A DNA stretch of 7,290 bases from contig JBOFWQ010000167.1 of the NCBI GenBank assembly GCA_051653685.1, positions 1 to 7,290 on the forward strand. The letters run 5' to 3'. The translations under genes and the position numbers were made by a program. The notes under the pieces are model-generated. The model saw only the letters and a list, made by a program, of their open reading frames with translations, searched no databases and was not told the origin of the DNA. Positions within the stretch are counted from its first letter, which is position 1. Every line of letters starts with the position of its first letter. Below, piece after piece: positions 1-6,275 of the stretch. The DNA comes from Faucicola sp937889485. Lineage in GTDB: Bacteria; Pseudomonadota; Gammaproteobacteria; Pseudomonadales; Moraxellaceae.

Positions 1-1
1 A

Positions 2-1063
2 GAATCGGACATTGCCGAACGCCAAGAGCAAAAAGGCGAGCAAGGCAGCAAGCTACTTCGTAACAAAGTCACCGACAACGAAATCGCCGAAGTGGTGAGT
101 GCTGCCACAGGGATTCCTGTCGCCAAAATGCTGCAAGGTGAGCGTGAAAAAATGCTGCACATGGAAGAAAAGTTGCATGAGCGCGTCGTTGGACAAGATG
201 AAGCGGTGCAAGCGGTCGCCAATGCAGTCCGCCGTAGCCGTGCTGGGCTATCTGACCCCAACCGCCCCAGTGGTTCATTCTTGTTTTTAGGGCCAACAGG
301 GGTCGGTAAAACCGAGCTGACCAAGTCACTTGCCAACTTCTTATTTGACGATGAAAACGCCATGATTCGCATTGATATGTCCGAATTTATGGAAAAACAC
401 AGCGTCAGCCGTCTGGTGGGTGCACCCCCAGGCTATGTGGGCTATGAAGAAGGTGGGGTACTCACCGAGGCAGTCCGCCGTAAGCCGTACAGCGTGGTAC
501 TATTTGATGAAGTAGAAAAAGCCCATCCCGATGTGTTTAATATCCTGCTACAAGTCTTGGACGACGGGCGCTTAACTGACAGCCAAGGGCGCGTGGTGGA
601 CTTTAAAAACACCGTGATTATCATGACATCCAACCTTGGCAGCCATAAAATCCAAGAGATGGCAGGTGATGCGTATGACGAAATCAAATCAGCGGTGATG
701 AACTCGGTCAATCAGCATTTTAGACCAGAGTTTATCAACCGTATTGATGAAATCGTGGTCTTCCATCCGCTTGGGCAAGCCCAAATGGCAGGCATTGCCG
801 AGATTCAATTGTCACGTTTGCGTCAGCGTCTGCAAGAGCGTGAGATGAGTATGGTACTGTCGGATGAAGCATTGAACCAGCTGGTTGAAGTCGGGTATGA
901 CCCTGTATTTGGGGCAAGACCGCTCAAACGTGCCATTCAGCAAGAGATAGAAAATCCTTTATCTATCAAGTTGTTATCGGGTGAATTTGTCGCAGGGGAT
1001 ACCATCAAAGTGGATGTTGATGCCCAAAACAACTTAACCTTTGATAAACTGCGGATGAGCTAA
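2..1063 (+). CDS. clpB: ATP-dependent disaggregase ClpB, C-terminal part (5' truncated by window edge)
   Basis: ClpB is a cytoplasmic hexameric AAA+ unfoldase that works with DnaK/DnaJ/GrpE to pull proteins out of aggregates. The frame is open from base 2, so the gene starts outside the window; 353 residues are visible, against about 860 for the family. Seen in order, by visible residue: the end of the middle domain and linker (1-60), the second AAA+ module with Walker A GPTGVGKT (97-104), the pore loop GYVGYEEGG (144-152), Walker B VVLFDE (165-170), sensor 1 TSN (209-211), the arginine-finger segment FINRIDE (about 245-251) and sensor 2 GARPLKR (304-310). No ClpP-docking IGF/IGL-type loop is seen after sensor 1, which favours ClpB over ClpA or ClpX. 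The N-domain, first ATPase module and most of the coiled-coil are out of view. In other bacteria clpB is heat-shock controlled; its promoter is not in this window. An intrinsic terminator follows the stop closely. Confidence 0.97.
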   Translation, partial: ESDIAERQEQKGEQGSKLLRNKVTDNEIAEVVSAATGIPVAKMLQGEREKMLHMEEKLHERVVGQDEAVQAVANAVRRSRAGLSDPNRPSGSFLFLGPTGVGKTELTKSLANFLFDDENAMIRIDMSEFMEKHSVSRLVGAPPGYVGYEEGGVLTEAVRRKPYSVVLFDEVEKAHPDVFNILLQVLDDGRLTDSQGRVVDFKNTVIIMTSNLGSHKIQEMAGDAYDEIKSAVMNSVNQHFRPEFINRIDEIVVFHPLGQAQMAGIAEIQLSRLRQRLQEREMSMVLSDEALNQLVEVGYDPVFGARPLKRAIQQEIENPLSIKLLSGEFVAGDTIKVDVDAQNNLTFDKLRMS

Positions 1064-1079
1064 TCCGACTTGGCATGAC

Positions 1080-1110
1080 AAAACCGCTGTCACTTGAGAG
1101 CGGTTTTTTT
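1080..1110 (+). terminator. Intrinsic terminator of clpB
   Basis: A 9-bp perfect stem, AAAACCGCT (1080-1088) with AGCGGTTTT (1099-1107), encloses a 10-nt loop and runs into a T-tract to 1110. It begins 16 nt after the clpB stop codon, so it very likely ends the clpB transcript and separates it from dcd. Confidence 0.9.
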
Positions 1111-1269
1111 GTTTTCCCTAATGCTACAACTCAAGCTCAACATAAGCCTACCAAGGTTGCCACCAAAAAATCTTGCCAAAAAGATTGCCAAAAACAAGGT
1201 AAAGCCGCTACCAAGAATTTGCGTGCCAAATACCGAACCAATCCAGTACCACCACCGCTATTTTTACAG

Positions 1270-1275
1270 TATAAT
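1270..1275 (+). promoter_or_regulatory. Probable -10 box of the dcd promoter
   Basis: A perfect TATAAT lies 38 nt upstream of the dcd start, after the clpB terminator, so it is well placed to drive dcd. No good -35 hexamer is visible 16-18 nt upstream (the region reads AGTACCACC), and no TG extension precedes the box. The promoter may therefore be modest, or this A/T-rich stretch may match by chance. Confidence 0.5.
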
Positions 1276-1313
1276 TCTTTTTATTTTATTATAGAATTAA
1301 CAGGAAAAACACA

Positions 1314-1889
1314 ATGTCTATCAAATCTGACCGCTGGATACGCCAAATGGCACAAGAGCATGGCATGATTAGCCCGTTTGAAGCAGGGCAAGTGCGTGTG
1401 GGTGAACAAGGGCAAAAACTGGTCAGTTATGGCACGTCAAGTTATGGCTATGATGTGCGCTGTGCCAGAGAATTTAAAGTCTTCACCAACGTGCATTCTG
1501 CGATTGTTGACCCCAAGCACTTTGATGAGCGCAGCTTTATTGATATCGTGGGCGATGAATGTATCATTCCGCCCAACTCGTTTGCGCTAGCGCGCACGGT
1601 GGAATACTTCAAAATCCCAAGGGATGTGCTGACCATTTGCTTGGGCAAATCCACTTATGCCCGCTGCGGCATTATCGTCAATGTCACGCCATTAGAGCCA
1701 GAATGGGAAGGGCATGTCACCCTAGAATTTAGTAATACCACCAACTTGCCCGCCCGTATCTATGCAGGCGAGGGCGTGGCTCAGATGCTGTTTTTTCAAA
1801 GTGACGCGGACGATGTGTGTGAGATGTCTTATAAAGACCGCGGCGGCAAATACCAAGGACAGACAGGGGTTACCTTGCCAAAGGCGTAA
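1314..1889 (+). CDS. dcd: dCTP deaminase
   Basis: The enzyme hydrolyses dCTP to dUTP and ammonia in the cytoplasm, feeding dUTPase and thymidylate synthase for dTTP synthesis. The protein has 191 residues, matching the 188-193 typical of the family (a homotrimer). The conserved core KSTYARCG (112-119) contains the Ser and Arg that contact substrate in known Dcd structures. The segment PEWEGHVTLEF (129-139) carries the expected catalytic Glu, here Glu138. The N-terminal SIKSDRWIR and the SYGYDVR segment (43-49) are also family hallmarks. The start is supported by AGGA at 1302-1305, 8 nt before ATG, and by a TATAAT further upstream. The gene appears monocistronic, lying between two intrinsic terminators. 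Some family members also hydrolyse dUTP to dUMP; the Pseudomonas/Rickettsia-like form seen here is normally treated as deaminase only, but I cannot settle that by eye. Confidence 0.96.
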   Translation: MSIKSDRWIRQMAQEHGMISPFEAGQVRVGEQGQKLVSYGTSSYGYDVRCAREFKVFTNVHSAIVDPKHFDERSFIDIVGDECIIPPNSFALARTVEYFKIPRDVLTICLGKSTYARCGIIVNVTPLEPEWEGHVTLEFSNTTNLPARIYAGEGVAQMLFFQSDADDVCEMSYKDRGGKYQGQTGVTLPKA

Positions 1890-1925
1890 TGGCAGATTAA
1901 CCATCTTACTTTTATCACAAAAATT

Positions 1926-1947
1926 ACCCACGTTAGTGGGTTTTTTT
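1926..1947 (+). terminator. Intrinsic terminator of dcd
   Basis: A 6-bp stem, ACCCAC (1926-1931) with GTGGGT (1936-1941), closes a GTTA tetraloop and is followed by a run of T to 1947. It lies 36 nt after the dcd stop and separates dcd from the small acidic gene. Confidence 0.85.
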
Positions 1948-2112
1948 ATGGGTTAGTTAAAGTATCAAAACCACTTTTTGCCAAATTTTACATGAGTTTA
2001 CAACTCCTTTACCCATTGTGCTGGCTAATATGCCATACTGTCTAAGCGTCAAAATAAGCATCAAAACTATATTTGAACAATAACAACGGTCACAACCCTA
2101 AGGTAGCTAATC

Positions 2113-2349
2113 ATGATTGAACTGAGTAAAAATTTTGTGGCTTTAAACATGGCAAAATTCATCTATGAAGAAGAAGCCAAGCTTGACCCCACTAAGCACA
2201 AACAAGAAGAAGATATTAAAGAGTATATCTTTGAATTATATGAAGAATGTCTAGCAGTGGTTGAAGAGAATGACAGCGCGGATTATGAGTATGAATCGCT
2301 AGACTTTGAAGAAGAGTTATCAATCCCTGAAGACAATGTGCCGCGCTAG
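2113..2349 (+). CDS. Small, highly acidic protein of unknown function
   Basis: I do not recognise this 78-residue protein. It has 24 Asp/Glu against 7 Lys/Arg, so it is strongly negative, with no signal peptide, no membrane segment and a single Cys (46). The N-terminal half (about 1-52) looks helical with regularly spaced hydrophobics. The last 25 residues (53-78) are disordered-looking and dominated by Asp, Glu and Tyr. Its reality is supported by the ATG preceded by AGG at 2101-2103 with 9-nt spacing, a tight terminator just after the stop, and its isolation as the only long frame between the dcd terminator and that hairpin. A 10-bp palindrome (AATCATGATT, 2109-2118) spans the start codon, possibly by chance. 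Comparable small acidic proteins include DNA mimics and chaperone-like or anti-factor proteins, but nothing here chooses among them. Confidence 0.75.
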   Translation: MIELSKNFVALNMAKFIYEEEAKLDPTKHKQEEDIKEYIFELYEECLAVVEENDSADYEYESLDFEEELSIPEDNVPR

Positions 2350-2380
2350 TGGCAAGTGATAAAATAGTTTCATCATTAAT

Positions 2381-2411
2381 AAAAAAATCGGCGACTAGCG
2401 CCGATTTTTTT
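2381..2411. terminator. Bidirectional intrinsic terminator between convergent genes
   Basis: A perfect 13-bp stem (2381-2393 with 2399-2411) has the core ATCGGCG/CGCCGAT, a 5-nt ACTAG loop, and 7 A on one side with 7 T on the other. It gives a G/C-rich hairpin plus U-tract in both directions. It can end the acidic-protein gene (+, stop at 2349) and the acyl-CoA dehydrogenase gene (-, stop at 2441). Confidence 0.93.
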
Positions 2412-2440
2412 ATTGAGGAATTGATTAAACTAAGTATGGC

Positions 2441-4225
2441 TTAAGCAATGGTGGCTGCAAAATACTCTTGGTCAAAAGCCGTGATAGGAGCCGAGGTTGC
2501 GTTAACCATGGCAATATGCGCATCAAGGCGTGGTAACATACGACCAATATAATAATCCGCTAATTTGGCTTTATTGGCATAAAAATCGCCTTCTTTGCCG
2601 TGAGCGGCTTCTACCATTAGCCCAAACATATAAGCAAAGCTCACATAACCAAAGGCTTGTAGATAATCTACCGCACAGCCGTTGATTTCATCTTTATTCT
2701 GAGCTGCCACCGCAATCACAGCTTTGGTAAGCTGGTCTAGTTTGTCAGCGGCGGTCAAGATGGCTTGTTTGATCCCATGTGCTGCTTTCATGCTATTGGC
2801 AAAATCGCGCATTTCTGCGATATAACTGCTGACAAACGCGCCGCCGTTTTTGACCACTTTACGACCCAATAAATCCAGTGCTTGAATCCCGTTGGTGCCT
2901 TCATAAATCTGGGCGATACGGGTATCACGCACGATTTGTTCCATGCCCCATTCACGGATATAACCATGACCGCCAAAACATTGCTGCGCGTCAATAGAGG
3001 CTTCTAGTCCGCGGTCAGTCAAGAACGCTTTGGCAACAGGGGTCAAAAGGGCAACGCGGTCATTTGCTGCTTTTTTGGCAGCATCATCATCGCTATATTT
3101 GTTGGTATCAAGCTCTTTGGCAACATACATGGCAAAGCAGCGTGATGCTTCACTGATGGCTTTAGCATTTAAGAGCATACGGCGCACATCGGCATGAAAC
3201 ACAATTGGGTCAGCCGCTTTGCTAGGTTCTTTGACGCCACTGTCAGCACGACCTTGGATACGGTCTAGGGTATAAGCTGCCGCATTTTGGTAAGCAAGTT
3301 CTGCACCGCCAATGCCTTGTAGCCCCATGGTCAAGCGCTCATAGTTCATCATGATAAACATTGAGGCAAGCCCTGTATTTTCTTGACCCACCATAAAGCC
3401 TTTGGCACCGTCAAAGTTCATCACACACGTGGCAGAGCCTTTGATGCCCATTTTGTGCTCAATTGAGCCACAGCTTACCGCGTTGCGTTCGCCCATACTG
3501 CCATCTTCATTGACCAAGAATTTTGGGACGATAAATAGCGAGATGCCTTTTGAGCCAGCAGGGGCATCAGGGGTTTTTGCCAATACCAAATGAATGATAT
3601 TGTCTGATAAATCATGTTCGCCTGCGGTGATAAAGATTTTGGTACCTGTGATGTTATAGCTACCATCTTCGTTTGGCACCGCTTTGGTTTTGATGATACC
3701 CAAGTCGGTACCTGCATGCGGTTCGGTTAGACACATGGTACCTGTCCACTCACCTGAGTAGATTTTTTCTAGGTAAGTTTGTTTTTGTTCCTCAGAACCT
3801 GCGTTGTAGATACACATACACGCGCCGCCAGACAGGTTAGGGTAGAGGGCAAAAGATTGGTTGGCAGTAAATACCATCTCTTCGGCAAGCATGGTGACCA
3901 TTTTTGGCATGCCTTGACCGCCGTATTCTGGGTCACCGCCGAGTCCTACCCAGCCGCTCTCGGCATAAGACTGAAACACTTCTTTAAAGCCTGTTGGGGT
4001 TTTTACTTTGCCTTCACCCAAATATTGTGCGCCTTCTTCATCCCCCGAACGATTTAATGGCAATAACGTGTTTTTGGCAAGTTTTGACATTTCTTCTAAA
4101 ATCATGTTGACTGTATCGTTGTCAACATGGGCAAGTTGTTCATTGTTCTGCCAAAATTCTGCAGCATTAAAAACGTCGTTTAAAATAAATCTCATGTCTT
4201 GAATAGGGGCGTTATAAATAGGCAT
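2441..4225 (-). CDS. Acyl-CoA dehydrogenase (long 600-residue class), downstream paralogue
   Basis: This FAD-dependent enzyme oxidises an acyl-CoA to the trans-2-enoyl-CoA, the first step of beta-oxidation, passing electrons to electron-transfer flavoprotein. From MPIYNAPIQDM it has 594 residues, longer than short-chain forms (about 380) and fitting the class with an extra C-terminal helical domain that includes Pseudomonas FadE1/FadE2 and DmdC-type enzymes. Visible: the N-terminal helical part (about 1-160), the FAD/substrate segment MCLTEPHAGTDLG (164-176), a middle beta domain with GSIEHKMGIKGSAT (253-266), the FAD contact FGGHGYIREWGMEQ (417-430), the catalytic base Glu442 in YEGTNGIQ (441-448), and a C-terminal extension (about 460-594). 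The longest frame reaches 4267, but AAAGGA 6 nt before the inner ATG and the conserved MP-Y-AP start fix 4225. It lies 146 bp downstream of its paralogue and could be co-transcribed. Substrate chain length is not readable; the DmdC name sometimes given to this class would be over-specific. Confidence 0.93.
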   Translation of the reverse strand: MPIYNAPIQDMRFILNDVFNAAEFWQNNEQLAHVDNDTVNMILEEMSKLAKNTLLPLNRSGDEEGAQYLGEGKVKTPTGFKEVFQSYAESGWVGLGGDPEYGGQGMPKMVTMLAEEMVFTANQSFALYPNLSGGACMCIYNAGSEEQKQTYLEKIYSGEWTGTMCLTEPHAGTDLGIIKTKAVPNEDGSYNITGTKIFITAGEHDLSDNIIHLVLAKTPDAPAGSKGISLFIVPKFLVNEDGSMGERNAVSCGSIEHKMGIKGSATCVMNFDGAKGFMVGQENTGLASMFIMMNYERLTMGLQGIGGAELAYQNAAAYTLDRIQGRADSGVKEPSKAADPIVFHADVRRMLLNAKAISEASRCFAMYVAKELDTNKYSDDDAAKKAANDRVALLTPVAKAFLTDRGLEASIDAQQCFGGHGYIREWGMEQIVRDTRIAQIYEGTNGIQALDLLGRKVVKNGGAFVSSYIAEMRDFANSMKAAHGIKQAILTAADKLDQLTKAVIAVAAQNKDEINGCAVDYLQAFGYVSFAYMFGLMVEAAHGKEGDFYANKAKLADYYIGRMLPRLDAHIAMVNATSAPITAFDQEYFAATIA

Positions 4226-4231
4226 ATGTAT

Positions 4232-4237
4232 TCCTTT
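4232..4237 (-). promoter_or_regulatory. Ribosome binding site deciding the start of the downstream dehydrogenase
   Basis: AAAGGA on the - strand lies 6 nt before the ATG at 4225. The upstream in-frame ATG at 4267 has no such site and would add 14 residues that its paralogue does not share. An inverted repeat TAAGT-N5-ACTTA (4237-4251) overlaps the upstream edge of this site and could in principle mask it. Confidence 0.8.
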
Positions 4238-4266
4238 AAGTGAGTAACTTAATTCGTAATGAGACA

Positions 4267-4298
4267 AATCCTTAGACAGACTTGGCTATCTAAGGATT
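4267..4298. repeat. Inverted repeat / hairpin in the spacer between the two dehydrogenases
   Basis: Perfect 10-bp arms AATCCTTAGA (4267-4276) and TCTAAGGATT (4289-4298) flank a 12-nt loop, which can pair 2 bp more after one mismatch (AG with CT). No T-run follows on the - strand (it reads TTTGTCTC), so it is not a standard terminator. Its near edge is 42 nt upstream of the downstream dehydrogenase start, within the likely leader. A role as operator, RNA-processing site or mRNA stabiliser is possible; none is shown. Confidence 0.75.
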
Positions 4299-4322
4299 CT
4301 AATAAGGCTTGTACTAGATGTC

Positions 4323-4352
4323 ATCTTAGCATAAATTTATTGCATAACTCAA
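4323..4352 (-). promoter_or_regulatory. Candidate promoter of the downstream dehydrogenase
   Basis: On the - strand, TTGAGT (4347-4352) is followed after 18 nt by TAAGAT (4323-4328). Each hexamer matches the sigma70 consensus at 4 of 6 positions. It would give a leader of about 90 nt that includes the 10-bp hairpin. The surrounding A/T-rich DNA makes chance matches easy, so this is weak evidence for a separate promoter as opposed to readthrough from the gene upstream. Confidence 0.25.
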
Positions 4353-4371
4353 AAAAAGTTTATGGCAATGT

Positions 4372-6165
4372 TTATACTAAAAACTCATCCACTTCCATGC
4401 TCATAAATGGCTCAAGACCTGCATCAATACGTTTAACATAAGTTAAAGTACGTGGCAATAGTTTGGCAAAATAGAATTGAGCAGTCTTGATTTTGGCTTG
4501 GTAAAACTTGGTTTCGGTGGTGTCGCCACTAAGTGCTTGCTGGGCAACCAATGCCATGCGCGCCCACAAGTACGCCAACGTCACATACCCACTATAGTAC
4601 ATATAGTCAACCGCTGCCGCCCCCACCGCGTCTGGGTTTTCGGTGGCTTGCATACCGATGCGTGCGGTCAAATCACCCCATTCTTTGTTAAGGCGTGCCA
4701 AAGGACGCACAAATTGACCCATTTGGTCGTTGTCTTTGTTCTCTTCACAGAATTTGTAGATGACTTTGCTAAAGTTGGCAAGCATTTTGCCTTGGGTACC
4801 AAGCACTTTGCGACCTAACAAGTCAAGCGATTGAATTTCGGTAGTCCCTTCATACAAGCAGGCAATACGGGTATCACGGACGTTTTGCTCCATGCCCCAT
4901 TCACGGATAAAGCCGTGACCGCCATAGACTTGCACGCCGTGGTTGGCAGCTTCGTAGCCTGTTTCTGTCAAGAAGGCTTTGGCAATAGGGGTGAGTAGTG
5001 ACAGCATTTGGTCAGCATAGACTTGTGCTTCGCCTTCGCCTTTGGCAACCACATCAGAAAACTGTGATAGATAATACACAAGCGCACGTCCGCCTTCGGC
5101 AAAGGCTTTGGAAGTGAGTATCATGTTACGAACCGCAGGGTGGACAATGATAGGGTCAGCGGCTAGCTCTGGCGCTTTAGCACCACTTAGGGCACGCATG
5201 GCAATGCGGTCTTTGGCATAGCTTAAACCGCCTTGAAAAGCAATTTCAGCGGCGGTGAGCCCTTGTACGGCTGTACCAATACGTGCCACGTTCATGAAGG
5301 TGAACATGCAGTTCAAGCCTTTATTTTCTGGCCCGATGAGATACCCTTTGGCTTTGTCAAAGTTGAGCACGGCGGTGGCTGAAGCTTTGATACCCATTTT
5401 GTGCTCAATTGAGCCACAATTGACAGGGTTACGCTCACCGATTGAGCCATCATCATTGACATTAAATTTTGGTACGATAAACAGCGAGATACCTTTGGTA
5501 CCTGCTGGCGCACCTGGCAGACGGGCTAAGACGATATGGACAATATTGTCTGCCATGTCGTGTTCACCAGCTGAGATAAAGATTTTTTGACCCGTAATGG
5601 CGTATGAGCCATCAGCATTGGGTTCTGCTTTGGTACGGATAATCCCTAAGTCAGAACCTGCATGGGCTTCTGTCAAACACATGGTACCTGTCCACTCACC
5701 GCTGATGAGCTTGAGTAGGTATTTTTGTTTTTGTTCATCGGTGCCATGATGTTCAAGGGTGCGGATGGCGCCTTCTGATAGCCCTGGGTACATCGAAAAC
5801 GACCAGTTTGCCGTGCCCATCATCTCGCTTACGGCAGTACCTAGCGACAATGGCATGCCTTGACCGCCAAATTCTTCATCAGCACACAGTGAAGGGAAGC
5901 CAAGCTCACAGTATTGTTTGTAGGCTTCTTTGAACCCTGTTGGGGTAAATACTTGCCCGTTATCAAAGCGGCAGCCTTCTTCATCGCCTGTACGGTTTAG
6001 GGGCGACAACTCATTTTCTGCAAAGCTTGCGCCCGCTTCTATAAAACTATCAATGGTGTCTTTGTCCGTTTCTGCAAAATTAGGAATGGTTTTATAATGT
6101 TCCTCAAATTTTAGTAGCTCATGCATCACAAATTTCATATCACGAATCGGTGCTTTATATTGCAT
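4372..6165 (-). CDS. Acyl-CoA dehydrogenase (long 600-residue class), upstream paralogue
   Basis: A 597-residue FAD enzyme of the same class as its downstream neighbour, presumed to convert acyl-CoA to enoyl-CoA in the cytoplasm with electron-transfer flavoprotein as acceptor. It begins MQYKAPIRDMKF, a conserved opening of the class. Visible: MCLTEAHAGSDLG (162-174), GSIEHKMGIKASAT (251-264), YGGHGFIREWGMEQ (414-427), the catalytic base Glu439 in YEGTTEIQ (438-445), and a C-terminal helical extension (about 455-597). The longest frame begins at 6204, but AAAGGA 7 nt before the ATG at 6165 and the match to the paralogue's start favour the inner codon. Motif spacing is nearly identical to the neighbour's, but the helix after the FAD-binding region and the C-terminal extension differ clearly, so the two probably prefer different acyl chains. 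P. aeruginosa also carries a close pair of such genes (PA0506/PA0508); I rely on memory for that. No terminator separates it from the gene downstream. Confidence 0.93.
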   Translation of the reverse strand: MQYKAPIRDMKFVMHELLKFEEHYKTIPNFAETDKDTIDSFIEAGASFAENELSPLNRTGDEEGCRFDNGQVFTPTGFKEAYKQYCELGFPSLCADEEFGGQGMPLSLGTAVSEMMGTANWSFSMYPGLSEGAIRTLEHHGTDEQKQKYLLKLISGEWTGTMCLTEAHAGSDLGIIRTKAEPNADGSYAITGQKIFISAGEHDMADNIVHIVLARLPGAPAGTKGISLFIVPKFNVNDDGSIGERNPVNCGSIEHKMGIKASATAVLNFDKAKGYLIGPENKGLNCMFTFMNVARIGTAVQGLTAAEIAFQGGLSYAKDRIAMRALSGAKAPELAADPIIVHPAVRNMILTSKAFAEGGRALVYYLSQFSDVVAKGEGEAQVYADQMLSLLTPIAKAFLTETGYEAANHGVQVYGGHGFIREWGMEQNVRDTRIACLYEGTTEIQSLDLLGRKVLGTQGKMLANFSKVIYKFCEENKDNDQMGQFVRPLARLNKEWGDLTARIGMQATENPDAVGAAAVDYMYYSGYVTLAYLWARMALVAQQALSGDTTETKFYQAKIKTAQFYFAKLLPRTLTYVKRIDAGLEPFMSMEVDEFLV

Positions 6166-6172
6166 AACAGTT

Positions 6173-6178
6173 TCCTTT
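6173..6178 (-). promoter_or_regulatory. Ribosome binding site deciding the start of the upstream dehydrogenase
   Basis: AAAGGA on the - strand lies 7 nt before the ATG at 6165, whereas the farther ATG at 6204 lies in a poly-T region without a purine-rich site. The same AAAGGA motif at nearly the same spacing precedes the paralogue, which supports both inner starts. Confidence 0.8.
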
Positions 6179-6213
6179 ATATTGTTGTTGCTAAACAATG
6201 ACAAAAAAATCTT

Positions 6214-6229
6214 ACCTTATTGCTAAGGT
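6214..6229. repeat. Short palindrome in the presumed leader of the upstream dehydrogenase
   Basis: ACCTTA (6214-6219) and TAAGGT (6224-6229) form a 6-bp inverted repeat with a 4-nt TTGC centre. It lies just downstream of the candidate promoter, about where transcription would begin, so it could be a second operator half or a small RNA hairpin. It shares the CCTTA...TAAGG core with the larger inverted repeat at 4267-4298. Confidence 0.55.
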
Positions 6230-6239
6230 TTACACCGTT

Positions 6240-6268
6240 AAGATAGGTAACTTTGGTGCAAGTTACAA
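6240..6268 (-). promoter_or_regulatory. Candidate sigma70 promoter of the dehydrogenase pair
   Basis: On the - strand, TTGTAA (6263-6268) is separated by exactly 17 nt from TATCTT (6240-6245); each matches consensus at 4 of 6 positions. It would give a leader of about 65-70 nt ahead of the start at 6165. A 7-bp-arm inverted repeat overlaps its -35 box and spacer. A better-scoring pair, TTGTCA (6199-6204) and TATAAA (6176-6181), is also spaced by 17 nt, but its -10 covers the ribosome binding site, so it would make a nearly leaderless mRNA. Confidence 0.4.
6247..6266. repeat. Operator-like inverted repeat overlapping the candidate promoter
   Basis: Perfect 7-bp arms GTAACTT (6247-6253) and AAGTTAC (6260-6266) are separated by 6 nt. 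This 20-bp palindrome is the size expected for a dimeric helix-turn-helix repressor and lies between the candidate -10 and -35 boxes. It is nested inside a wider TACACC (6231-6236) / GGTGTA (6269-6274) repeat. It does not resemble the E. coli FadR site or the Pseudomonas PsrA site as I recall them. Confidence 0.6.
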
Positions 6269-6275
6269 GGTGTAT

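Noticed and set aside
1094..1294. 66-codon open frame with a basic, then hydrophobic, product (inner ATG at 1122)
   Set aside because: It begins inside the terminator, no Shine-Dalgarno precedes either start, and its end covers the dcd -10 region. The amphipathic look is probably chance.
1075..1368. 97-codon open frame between clpB and dcd on the + strand
   Set aside because: It contains the clpB terminator, overlaps the start of dcd out of frame, lacks a ribosome binding site, and its product is low-complexity.
1948..2112. Promoter for the acidic-protein gene
   Set aside because: TAATAT, CATACT and TATATT occur in this A/T-rich spacer, but none has a convincing -35 at 16-18 nt, so no specific site could be supported.
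4226..4267. N-terminal extension of the downstream dehydrogenase from the ATG at 4267
   Set aside because: The 14 extra residues have no ribosome binding site, are not shared with the paralogue, and cover a probable leader. The inner ATG has AAAGGA at 6 nt.
4477..4818. 113-codon open frame on the + strand opposite the upstream dehydrogenase
   Set aside because: It is a shadow of a strongly supported coding region on the other strand, with no ribosome binding site or recognisable motif; the same holds for 5255-5590 and 3779-4057.
6176..6204. TTGTCA-N17-TATAAA promoter directly before the upstream dehydrogenase
   Set aside because: The hexamers score well, but the -10 overlaps the strong ribosome binding site, so transcription would start past it. 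Kept only as an alternative to the promoter at 6240-6268.
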